This document shows positions 12,958-20,120 of a stretch of DNA of 21,035 bases, piece by piece. The stretch comes from JAHRAH01 sp051009015 (GTDB lineage Bacteria > Pseudomonadota > Gammaproteobacteria > Tethybacterales > Persebacteraceae): assembly GCA_051009015.1 (NCBI GenBank), contig JBPCWZ010000139.1:1-21035 (forward strand), written 5' to 3'. The notes beneath the pieces were generated by a model that had not been told where the DNA came from, did not search any database, and saw only the letters and a list, made by a program, of their open reading frames with translations. Position 1 is the stretch's first letter; each line of letters begins with the position of its first letter. Made by a program: the position numbers and the translations under genes.

Positions 12958-14940
12958 TTATTCCTTTTCGCCGATGTTCTCGCTGCTATCGCGCTTAAAG
13001 AAGCCCTCGCCCGGCAACGACCTGACGAAATCACTATAATCGCCGCGCACGCTGGGGTTTTTGATGATGCGCGCTTTGATGAAAACGATAAACTCGGTCT
13101 TCCTCGTGTTTTGGTTGGTTTTCTGAAACAACTTGCCCACGCCCGGCAAATCGGACAAGCCCGGCACGCTGTTGGAGTTGTCGTTTGTGCGGTCTTCCAG
13201 CAAGCCGCCCAAAACGGCTATCTCGCCGTCTTCCAAAGAGATGATTGTTTCCAACTCGCGCTGCGCCAAAATGGGAATGCGGTTTTGCACCGATGCGCTA
13301 CCGCCGCCGAGATTTGCCGGCGTCGGGGCATTGACATACCCTACCAGGCGGTTGACCGCCGGGCGCAGGTTGAGAATGATGCTCCCGTCATCGTCAATAT
13401 AGGGCAGTACATTCATTGAAAAGCCGGTATCCACGGTTTGCGTTTCCACCTGAAAAGTGCGCTCGGTAACTCTGCCGGTGTCCTGATTGACATCTTCGTC
13501 AACATCAATGTCAAAGTAGATCTCCTGCGTGCCAACGCGAAGCAATGCCGGCTGGTTGTTGAGCGCCGACAACCGCGGAGAACTCAATACTTTGGTATCG
13601 CCAAACCTGTCAAGCAACTCAACCGCCGCCGATATGTCGCCGCGCCGATAGACGCCGGTAACGAAGTTGTCGGCATTGGGGCGAACCGGCTGCAAGCCGC
13701 CCGCACGGTCTATGGTTGAAACCCGGTTAATAATCTGACCCGCAGCACTGCTTTCGGTAATCCACCATGTCCCATCCCGGTTTGATCCCGTTGCTCCCTC
13801 AGCGGGAACAAATTCCAGTTCCGGGTCGCCTCTCTCGTTGATAATCCCCCTATCACCGAAAGTTTCGTCTATTGCCTGTCTGCGGGAATTAATCGTATTC
13901 CGCCATGCCAACTCCGCCTGCTCTCGTGTGTCATTTTCTTTTCCGGTGACTGACCTGGTGCGCTGAAAGGTCTGGGTAAAGTCGCGCAATATCTCATTGA
14001 CCGCCGCAACCGGTGCGCCGATGATGCCGCCCTGATACAAGGCAAAGCCGTTAGCGGCAAGCGAGTTGAAAACCGACCAATCAACGCCCTGAGCGAAATC
14101 ATTGCTGAGCGACACTTCAACGATGGTCGCTTCCAGCAATACCTGCCGCTTGGCGATGGTAAGCACCTTGTTCAGATACGCCTCCACTTCCTTGTGCAAT
14201 TCCTCGTTGGCATAAACCAAAAGCACGCCGGCATTTCGGTTAAGATTGAAAGACGACGGACCGCCCGCCGCTTCTTCCGTCGGCTCCTCGCCTTCGGCAA
14301 CCGGGGCTTCATCAACCTCCGCCGCTTGTGCCAGAATATTGCCTACCGCGTCTTCAATGCCGTTCCAAAAGTCGTTGTCGGCGCTGTTGCTGATGCTGCT
14401 GGCGCCGGAATCGCCAATGCTGCCGGTGCTCGCCGATGACGAATAGGTGCGCTCTATGCTGATGAAACTGACATCGTAACGCTGGTAATACGGCGTGTCC
14501 GGAGTTATCACCAAAGCGCCGCCAAGACGCGTAACGCGAAAATCCACCTGACGCTGAAGCCGTTCCAATATCAAATCAAGCGGCTGGTCAAAGGCGTTTA
14601 TGGACACAACGCCCTTGACCCTGCCGTCAATATCCATATTGATGCCCGAATCGCGCGACAGGGCAAAAAGCAAATCCCGCACCGATACATCGGTGGCGAT
14701 GACATCAAAAGTTTCGCCTTCCGCCAGCGCCGTGGGCGCGGCTATGGAAGTTTGCACCAGCGCCGGAATGCTGGCGTTCTCCACCACCTCCGCCGCGGCC
14801 TTGTCCTCGGCGCCGGTCACTTCGTCGAGCGACAGGTGCTTCGCGTCCGGCGCGTAGTCGGGTATGCCGCAACCGGCAAGAAAAACCGACAAAGATGCAC
14901 TGACGAGCAAATTTGTCGGGCGTCGTTTTTTGTCAACCAT
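12958..14940 (-). CDS. Outer-membrane secretin, MshL/PilQ-type lipoprotein
   Basis: 660 residues from the second of two adjacent ATGs, chosen because AGGGG lies five bases upstream (the other ATG is at 14943). The protein is a lipoprotein: Lys/Arg n-region, hydrophobic core, lipobox LAGC with Cys24. An STN/N-domain follows (VRDLLFALSRDSGINMDIDG, VVSINAFDQPLDLILERL). The Ser-rich and acidic segment at ~165-235 (YSSSASTGSIGDSGAS) is typical of MshL-like secretins. The C-terminal secretin barrel includes VLSSPRLSALNNQPALLRVG, ISLEDGEIAVLGGLLEDR and VPGLSDLPGVGKLF. It forms the gated outer-membrane channel through which the fibre or substrate passes. It is the first gene of the long minus-strand operon, with its own promoter at 15005-15033. 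Confidence 0.92.
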   Translation of the reverse strand: MVDKKRRPTNLLVSASLSVFLAGCGIPDYAPDAKHLSLDEVTGAEDKAAAEVVENASIPALVQTSIAAPTALAEGETFDVIATDVSVRDLLFALSRDSGINMDIDGRVKGVVSINAFDQPLDLILERLQRQVDFRVTRLGGALVITPDTPYYQRYDVSFISIERTYSSSASTGSIGDSGASSISNSADNDFWNGIEDAVGNILAQAAEVDEAPVAEGEEPTEEAAGGPSSFNLNRNAGVLLVYANEELHKEVEAYLNKVLTIAKRQVLLEATIVEVSLSNDFAQGVDWSVFNSLAANGFALYQGGIIGAPVAAVNEILRDFTQTFQRTRSVTGKENDTREQAELAWRNTINSRRQAIDETFGDRGIINERGDPELEFVPAEGATGSNRDGTWWITESSAAGQIINRVSTIDRAGGLQPVRPNADNFVTGVYRRGDISAAVELLDRFGDTKVLSSPRLSALNNQPALLRVGTQEIYFDIDVDEDVNQDTGRVTERTFQVETQTVDTGFSMNVLPYIDDDGSIILNLRPAVNRLVGYVNAPTPANLGGGSASVQNRIPILAQRELETIISLEDGEIAVLGGLLEDRTNDNSNSVPGLSDLPGVGKLFQKTNQNTRKTEFIVFIKARIIKNPSVRGDYSDFVRSLPGEGFFKRDSSENIGEKE

Positions 14941-15004
14941 CATTTCCCCTTTATGTGAAGAGTGGCAAAATGCCGCGCCGCGCCTTAAAAGCGCGACAGG
15001 GCAT

Positions 15005-15033
15005 ATTAAACCACAAATTTGCCAAAAAGTCAA
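15005..15033 (-). promoter_or_regulatory. Sigma70-type promoter of the secretin-to-sspB operon
   Basis: On the minus strand: -35 TTGACT (15028-15033), 17-base spacer, -10 TTTAAT (15005-15010). The spacing is ideal and both boxes are close to consensus. It leaves a leader of about 60 bases before the secretin start. Confidence 0.65.
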
Positions 15034-15039
15034 ATTTTT

Positions 15040-15076
15040 ATAAAAAAATATTCCGGCGGCAAATTAAAACCGCCCG
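15040..15076 (-). terminator. Rho-independent terminator after rlmB
   Basis: Minus strand: GGCGG stem, AT-rich loop (TTTTAATTTG), CCGCC, then within five bases a T-rich run with seven consecutive T (15042-15048). It directly follows the rlmB stop and ends just before the -35 box of the next operon. Confidence 0.6.
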
Positions 15077-15079
15077 ATA

Positions 15080-15808
15080 TCATGCCCGCCGCCGCAGCCC
15101 GATTTGCGCCGCAGTCAAACAACCGGCAACCGCCGCAGCCACATTCAGACAACCGGCATCGCCATCAACAGAAGGCAGCCGCGCCGAAAACGCGCAAGCA
15201 CCGCGCACTATCGGGCGCAGCCCTTTGCCCTCGCCGCCAAAAACCCAGCACAAAGGCGGCGGCGGCAGCGGGACATCAAAGAAAGACCGCTCGCCGCTTT
15301 CATCCACCGCGACCGTGCGCCAGCCGCCGTCTGTCATTGTCTTCAATGCGCGGCGCAGGTTTCCCACGCGGCAGATGGCAACGCGGCTTGCATAGCCCCC
15401 GGCTATCTTTGCCGCGGCGGCATTCATCGGCGCACTGCCCGCCCGCGGCATCACAATCGCGCCAATGCCGAAGGCGGCGGCGGTGCGGACTATCGCGCCG
15501 AGGTTTTGCGGGTCGCTCACGCCGTCCAGGGCAATGGCGGCTTTGTCGGTTTTGGCGATGACTTGCGGCAAGCCGGCGGCGGCTTCCGGTTGCGGTGCTG
15601 ACATAAAAACAACACCTTGATGATTTCCGCTTCCGCAAGCGGCATCCAAACGCCTTTTTGTCGTTTTATGGACTTGCACGCCCGCCGCTTTTGCTTCCGC
15701 CGCCAAATGCCAAATGCGCCGGTTTGCCGATGCGGCATCCACCCACAACGCGCCGCCCGGCGCCAAAGCCCCGCGGCAGGCGCGAATGCCATAGATACGG
15801 GCGGTCAT
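15080..15808 (-). CDS. rlmB: RlmB, 23S rRNA (Gm2251) 2'-O-methyltransferase, SPOUT/TrmH family
   Basis: 242 residues, normal length. It methylates the ribose of G2251 in the ribosomal P loop using S-adenosylmethionine. The N-terminal RNA-binding region (YGIRACRGAL...) precedes the knotted SPOUT domain. Motif 1 is LDGVSDPQNLGAIVRTAAAF (Asn102, Arg108), motif 2 is WVFGGEGKGLRP (188-199), and motif 3 is GCLNVAAAVAGCL (219-231). In motif 3 the usual Ser of SLNV is Cys220. NHQGVVF in the N-terminal half is also a family hallmark. The ATG overlaps the heme A synthase stop (ATGA), and a terminator follows the stop. RlmB rather than TrmH is chosen from the NHQG segment and overall length. Confidence 0.88.
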   Translation of the reverse strand: MTARIYGIRACRGALAPGGALWVDAASANRRIWHLAAEAKAAGVQVHKTTKRRLDAACGSGNHQGVVFMSAPQPEAAAGLPQVIAKTDKAAIALDGVSDPQNLGAIVRTAAAFGIGAIVMPRAGSAPMNAAAAKIAGGYASRVAICRVGNLRRALKTMTDGGWRTVAVDESGERSFFDVPLPPPPLCWVFGGEGKGLRPIVRGACAFSARLPSVDGDAGCLNVAAAVAGCLTAAQIGLRRRA

Positions 15809-16836
15809 CTTCGCGCCGACAAAACCGCAATGTTAATAACAAGCAAAGCGGCGGCGACATTATGCAAAAGCGCCACCGCCACCGGCAAACGCAACAACAC
15901 CACAACAATGCCAAGTGTGATTTGCCCGGCAAGCAACACCAGCAAAACACCGCCGCCAAGCCGCCGCCCGCCGCGCCAGCGCAAAAGCGCAAAAGCGGAC
16001 AAAACCATAAATGCCACTATCGCGCCGATACGATGCAGCCAATGCATTGTCGCCAATGCGGCATCGCTGACTTGCGCGCCGTCCGGTGTTTTGTGTAGTT
16101 CGCGGCGCGGGTCAAAGCCGGAAAAATCGGCGCTATGCGGCATCCATCCGCCCTGACACAGCGGAAAATCGCCGCATGCCAAACCGGCATAGTTCGCACT
16201 AACCCAGCCGCCGAGGGCGATTTGCCCGAATAATACCAAAACGGCGATAGCGGCAAAAACCCTGTTGTTGTTTTTTTGACTATCCATATTATCGCCATTG
16301 TCGCGGGCGAAGGCAATGCGGGCGAGGACAAAAAGAATCAGCATTCCGCCAAGCAGATGCGCCACCACAACAACAGGGCGCAAGTTGTCGGTTACCGTTA
16401 TCATTCCCAAAAGCGCCTGCGCGCAAACCAAAACGGCAAGAGCGGCGGCGGCTTTTGCCTTTGCCTTATTAATAGCGGTTGCGGCGGCTTTTTTCTCGCG
16501 CCATGCCAAAAACGCCCCGGCAAATATCAGCAAACCCAGCAAACCGGCGATATAACGATGAGCGATTTCAATAGCGGCTTTTTTGCGGTCGTAAGCGGGG
16601 GCGTTGTTGCCGTCATCATTTTCGCCGTTGCTTTCGGCATTGTTATCGCCGCCGGACAGATAATCATCCGCTTCCGCCGCCGACGGGACGCCGATGAGTT
16701 TGCCATAACACCCGGGCCAATCCGGACAACCCAGCCCCGCATCGGCGATTCGCGTATATGCACCGGCGACAACAACAACAAAAGCCAAAGGCAGCACCAG
16801 CCGAAAAACCCCCGCCGCAGAAAACATAAAAGCCAT
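15805..16836 (-). CDS. ctaA: Heme A synthase (COX15/CtaA family)
   Basis: 343 residues with about eight hydrophobic helices arranged as two four-helix halves. The enzyme oxidises the C8 methyl of heme O to make heme A for aa3-type cytochrome oxidases. Visible hallmarks are GLGCPDWPGCYG in the first loop (Cys37, Cys43), its counterpart GLACGDFPLCQG (Cys221, Cys227), and heme-ligand-type histidines at 93 (EIAHRYIAG), 160 (VVAHLLGG), 265/268 (TMHWLHRIG) and 325 (LLHNVAAAL). An Asn/Asp/Gly-rich insert (~62-80, GGDNNAESNGENDDGNN) sits in the first periplasmic loop. No cox or cyoE gene is in the window. An alternative ATG exists at 16827. The upstream region (16837-16961) is shared with the divergent GFA gene. 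Confidence 0.9.
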   Translation of the reverse strand: MAFMFSAAGVFRLVLPLAFVVVVAGAYTRIADAGLGCPDWPGCYGKLIGVPSAAEADDYLSGGDNNAESNGENDDGNNAPAYDRKKAAIEIAHRYIAGLLGLLIFAGAFLAWREKKAAATAINKAKAKAAAALAVLVCAQALLGMITVTDNLRPVVVVAHLLGGMLILFVLARIAFARDNGDNMDSQKNNNRVFAAIAVLVLFGQIALGGWVSANYAGLACGDFPLCQGGWMPHSADFSGFDPRRELHKTPDGAQVSDAALATMHWLHRIGAIVAFMVLSAFALLRWRGGRRLGGGVLLVLLAGQITLGIVVVLLRLPVAVALLHNVAAALLVINIAVLSARR

Positions 16837-16908
16837 TTTATCACCCGCGCCTTTTTGTCATTGCCGCCCGTCTTGTCATTTCAGTGCGGGCGCGAATTTC
16901 GGGGCGGT

Positions 16909-16914
16909 TATAAT
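16909..16914 (+). promoter_or_regulatory. Possible -10 box for the GFA-family gene
   Basis: A perfect TATAAT lies 48 bases before the ATG at 16962, in the divergent intergenic region. No good -35 lies at 16-18 bases, so this is only a candidate. The segment also contains a degenerate dRS3-like repeat (16869-16895). Confidence 0.35.
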
Positions 16915-16961
16915 CTTGTTGTTTGCGCCAAAAGGCGCGGCGGTATATTACGGAGAAAAAA

Positions 16962-17477
16962 ATGCTGACGGGGAAATGTTTGTGCGGGGAAGTCCGCTTT
17001 GAGTTGCGCGGCGATATTGGCGATGCGCATTTGTGTCATTGCAAGATGTGTCGCCGGTGGGGCGGCGGGATGCCGCTTGCGGTTTGCGGCGGCGATGTGC
17101 ATCTGCTTGCCGACAAAACCCTGCGCTGGTGGAAAAGTTCGCCGTGGGGCGAGCGCGGGTTTTGCGGCGTTTGCGGCTCGTCTTTGTTTTGGCGCACGCA
17201 GGACGGCGGACACATGACCGTACAACTCGGCGCGCTGGACGATGACAATGCGGCAAAAGTCATCGGCGAGCATATCTACATTGACGAAAAGCCCGGCTTT
17301 TATCAAACCGCCGATGACGCCCCGCGCCTGAGCGGTGCGGCATTTACCGCGCGGGTGATGGCGCAGTTGTCGGCGAAATACGGCGACGGGTTTTTGCCCG
17401 ATGCTATGCGGCAGATGCGCGAACACAGCGGCGAAGCATTTGCCGCCGAAGTGGAAAACCTGATGGCAAAAGCATAA
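16962..17477 (+). CDS. GFA/CENP-V family zinc protein
   Basis: 171 residues. The fold carries the GFA zinc-binding pattern: GKCLCGEVRF (Cys6, Cys8), CHCKMCRRW (Cys25, Cys27, Cys30) and GFCGVCGSSLFW (Cys68, Cys71). Some members are linked to glutathione-dependent formaldehyde activation, but most have no proven function, so I name only the family. The ATG at 16962 is preceded by GGAG with a six-to-seven-base A spacer. It is preferred over an upstream in-frame ATG at 16923, because the family starts at the LxGxCxCGxV motif. The C-terminal helix (GDGFLPDAMRQMREHSGEAFAA) extends the core domain. Its stop shares a base with the next ATG (TAATG). Confidence 0.85.
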   Translation: MLTGKCLCGEVRFELRGDIGDAHLCHCKMCRRWGGGMPLAVCGGDVHLLADKTLRWWKSSPWGERGFCGVCGSSLFWRTQDGGHMTVQLGALDDDNAAKVIGEHIYIDEKPGFYQTADDAPRLSGAAFTARVMAQLSAKYGDGFLPDAMRQMREHSGEAFAAEVENLMAKA

Positions 17478-18430
17478 TGCCGCCGATGACAACACGGGCG
17501 GCGATGGTTTTGACGGCGGCATTATTAATCGCAAACCCCGCTGCTTTTGGCGGCGGCTTGTCAAATGTCGCAAGGGCAAATGAAAATGCCGATAATGCCG
17601 CCGGTGTTTGGCGGGCGCGGGATGGGCGCCCTTTGGTTATCGCCCATCGGGGCGGTGCCGGGCTATTTCCCGAAAACACCATTGCCGCCATGCGCGGCTC
17701 TGCTATGCTTGGCGTTGATGTTTTGGATATGGATGCGCAACTAAGCAATGACGGCGTGCTTGTCGCCTTTCACGACAAAACATTAAACCGGACGACAAAC
17801 GGCAGCGGCGAAGTCGGCAACTTTAGTTATGACGAACTTGCAATGCTGAATGCCGCCGCGCATTTTCGCGCGCCGGACGGCAAACAATATCCTCCCCAAC
17901 CTATCCCGCGCATTAAAGATATCCTGCGCGAGCTTGCCGCCGGAGATTGGCTTTTTGTCATTGAGATAAAAAACCGGGGCGACAAAGGCAAAATCGCGGC
18001 GCAAAAACTTGCCGCCATCATTAAGGAACTTAACTTGCAAAAGCGCGTTATCATCGGCAGTTTTGGCGGCGCGCCATTGGATGCCTTTCGCGAAGCCCTG
18101 CCCGGCGCGGCGACTTCGGCATCGCAAGCGGAAGCGGCGGGCATTATTCTCCTTGGCGGTTTTTATGCGCCGCCGCTTGTTGCTTTGCAAATCCCGCCGT
18201 CTTTTGCCGGTTTGGATCTGGCGGCAAAAAGCCGGATGATTGAGTGGCAAAAGCGCAACTATGCCGTTCATTACTGGACGATAAATGATGCGGCGCAAAT
18301 GGCGCAACTTATTACCGATGGCGCGGATGGCATTTTTAGCGATTATCCCGACACTCTGCGCAAAGTATTGGCAGATGCCGGACACCGCCCGCCGGCGGGA
18401 ATGACAACTACGCCCCCCGCTGCGCCATAG
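17477..18430 (+). CDS. Exported glycerophosphodiester phosphodiesterase (GDPD family, GlpQ/UgpQ-like)
   Basis: 317 residues. It hydrolyses glycerophosphodiesters from phospholipid breakdown to glycerol-3-phosphate and an alcohol. A hydrophobic N-terminal segment (MVLTAALLIANPAAFGG) suggests export. The TIM-barrel active site shows IAHRGG (His57, Arg58), PENT (Glu66), the metal pair as DMD (Asp84, Asp86; usually ExD) and VAFHD with catalytic His99. Later hallmarks are FVIEIKN, VIIGSFGG, YWTIND and DGIFSDYP, which support a complete barrel. The C-terminal tail (HRPPAGMTTTPPAAP) comes from a fragment resembling the dRS3-like repeat and overlaps the convergent ABC gene by 23 bases. Translationally coupled to the GFA gene. 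Confidence 0.88.
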   Translation: MPPMTTRAAMVLTAALLIANPAAFGGGLSNVARANENADNAAGVWRARDGRPLVIAHRGGAGLFPENTIAAMRGSAMLGVDVLDMDAQLSNDGVLVAFHDKTLNRTTNGSGEVGNFSYDELAMLNAAAHFRAPDGKQYPPQPIPRIKDILRELAAGDWLFVIEIKNRGDKGKIAAQKLAAIIKELNLQKRVIIGSFGGAPLDAFREALPGAATSASQAEAAGIILLGGFYAPPLVALQIPPSFAGLDLAAKSRMIEWQKRNYAVHYWTINDAAQMAQLITDGADGIFSDYPDTLRKVLADAGHRPPAGMTTTPPAAP

Positions 18431-19169
18431 AAGCGAATGCGGCAATGCGCGGGTCGGCAAAAACCTGCGCCGGTTTGCCATCGGCGATAATTTTGCCGTC
18501 ATCCAAAAACACCGCCCGGTCGGCGGCTTGGCGGGCGAATGCCATTTCGTGCGTTACAATAATCATCGTTGTTTTGCGCGCCGCCAAATCGCGAATGACC
18601 GCCAGCACTTCGCCGACCATCTCCGGGTCCAATGCCGATGTCGGCTCGTCAAACAATATTACTTGCGGATGCATCGCCAAAGCCCGGGCGATGCCGACTC
18701 TTTGCTTCTGCCCGCCCGACAACATAGACGGATAGCGCCCGGCAAATGAAGACATTCCCACTTGCGAAAGCGCCTTTTGCGCCCGTTGCCGCGCTTCGCT
18801 TTTGCCGATGCCGAGCGCATGGACGGGGGCTTCCGTTGTGTTTTCCAGCACCGTAAGATGCTGCCACAAATTAAAATGCTGAAAGACCATCACCACCCGC
18901 CGCCGCAAACGGCGCAACTGCACATCATCCGGACGGGCGCAATCCACATCTTCGCCGCAAACGCGCATAACTCCGGCATTCGGCGGCGTCAGCATATTAA
19001 TCGCCCGCAAGAGCGTGGTTTTGCCGGAACCGGAACGCCCCAAAAGCGCGGCGGTTTCGCCTTCGCGCAACGAAAATGATATGCCGTTCAGCACTTGTTT
19101 ATCGCCGAGCGTTGTGCAAATGCCGCGCGCTTCTATCATTACCGGCGCATTTTTATCCGCCGCCGTCAT
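18408..19169 (-). CDS. ABC transporter ATP-binding protein, polar amino acid type (GlnQ/HisP-like)
   Basis: 253 residues, a complete nucleotide-binding domain: Walker A GRSGSGKT (44-51), Q-loop VFQHFNLW, signature LSGGQKQR (150-157), Walker B VILFDEPTSALD (about 170-181) and H-loop VTHEMAF. The segment QHFNLWQHLTVLEN and the overall length match the HisP/GlnQ subfamily, which powers amino acid import. Neither permease nor binding protein is in the window, so the substrate cannot be assigned and the protein may serve a permease elsewhere. It starts three bases after the pyrB stop with no clear SD; an internal start at MIEARG (residue 11) is possible. Its 3' end overlaps the convergent GDPD gene by 23 bases. 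Confidence 0.9.
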   Translation of the reverse strand: MTAADKNAPVMIEARGICTTLGDKQVLNGISFSLREGETAALLGRSGSGKTTLLRAINMLTPPNAGVMRVCGEDVDCARPDDVQLRRLRRRVVMVFQHFNLWQHLTVLENTTEAPVHALGIGKSEARQRAQKALSQVGMSSFAGRYPSMLSGGQKQRVGIARALAMHPQVILFDEPTSALDPEMVGEVLAVIRDLAARKTTMIIVTHEMAFARQAADRAVFLDDGKIIADGKPAQVFADPRIAAFASMAQRGA

Positions 19170-19172
19170 TGC

Positions 19173-20120
19173 TTATTTGCCCGCGCACAACTCGGTCAAA
19201 ACCGCCATTCTTACCGCCATTCCGTTTTTGACCTGCCGCAAGATATAAGAATATTTGCCGTCGGCAACGGCATCGGCTATTTCCGCGCCGCGATTGATGG
19301 GACCCGGATGCATGATAATCGCTTCGCGCCGTTTTGCCGTCAGGGTTTTCAATCTTTGAGCCGTCATTCCATAGTTGCGAAAATAATCGGCAACGGAAGG
19401 AAAAAAGCCATCGCCTACCACCCGCTCCCGCTGCATGCGCAAAAGGACGACAATATCGCAGCCGTCAATGCCTTCGTCCATATCGCGCACAACCCTGCCG
19501 CCGAGCAACTTCGCCATCGGCGGCGGGCACAACTTCGGCGGGCCGACAAGGCGGATATCGCGCGCGCCCAAAAGCCGAAAAATGCGCGCATCCGAACGGG
19601 CAACCCGCGAATTGACAATATCGCCGACAATGGCAATACGCAAATCGGCAAAAGAATCGCCAAACTTCCCGCGCACGGTATAGGCATCGGCAAGCCCTTG
19701 AGTCGGATGCGCATTGTTGCCGTCGCCGCCATTAATAACCGCGACATTTTCCGGCGCGGCGGCGGCGGCTTTTTTCGCCGCGCCCGCTTCGCCGTGTCGC
19801 AAGACAATGCCCGCCGCGCCCATTGCCGAAACCGTGCGCACAGTATCGGCGAGTGATTCGCTTTTGTTATCGCCGGACATTGTTATCCTGTCCAGATTAA
19901 CAACATCCGCGCCGAGTTGCCGCGCCGATGCCTCAAAAGCCGTGCGCGTGCGCGTGCTGGACTCAAAGAAAATATTAACGATGAGTTTTCCGGCAAGCGT
20001 GCGCGGCGGGTTGTTGTTTTCGCGCGCGCGGGCAAAAGTATCGGCACCGGCAAACAAGCGCAAAACCGCCGCTTTCGTCAAACCGGCGATGCCGGTCAGA
20101 TGGCGCAACCTACCGGGCAT
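19173..20120 (-). CDS. pyrB: Aspartate carbamoyltransferase catalytic subunit
   Basis: 315 residues from the ATG at 20120. It condenses carbamoyl phosphate and aspartate in the first committed step of pyrimidine synthesis. Carbamoyl-phosphate site motif SSTRTRTAFE (Ser55 to Glu63), SGDNKSESLADT loop, HPTQGLAD (about 138-145), LRMQRER and HPGPINRG are all present, so the enzyme looks complete. The start was chosen because MPGRLRHLTGI aligns with the usual N-terminus; an upstream TTG at 20147 would add nine residues within apaH. It overlaps the apaH 3' end by 11 bases. No regulatory subunit (pyrI) or dihydroorotase gene is adjacent. No attenuator was recognised, since the gene lies within a coding run. 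Confidence 0.94.
   Translation of the reverse strand: MPGRLRHLTGIAGLTKAAVLRLFAGADTFARARENNNPPRTLAGKLIVNIFFESSTRTRTAFEASARQLGADVVNLDRITMSGDNKSESLADTVRTVSAMGAAGIVLRHGEAGAAKKAAAAAPENVAVINGGDGNNAHPTQGLADAYTVRGKFGDSFADLRIAIVGDIVNSRVARSDARIFRLLGARDIRLVGPPKLCPPPMAKLLGGRVVRDMDEGIDGCDIVVLLRMQRERVVGDGFFPSVADYFRNYGMTAQRLKTLTAKRREAIIMHPGPINRGAEIADAVADGKYSYILRQVKNGMAVRMAVLTELCAGK

Noticed and set aside
14944..15033. Extended secretin start at 15033
   Set aside because: It would place the start over the -35 box and push the lipoprotein signal about 30 residues inside the protein. The ATG at 14940 has an SD and a correct lipobox distance.
16837..16961. Divergent sigma70 promoter for heme A synthase
   Set aside because: A TATAAC-like box exists on the minus strand around 16908-16913, but no acceptable -35 was found at proper spacing, so it is not listed.
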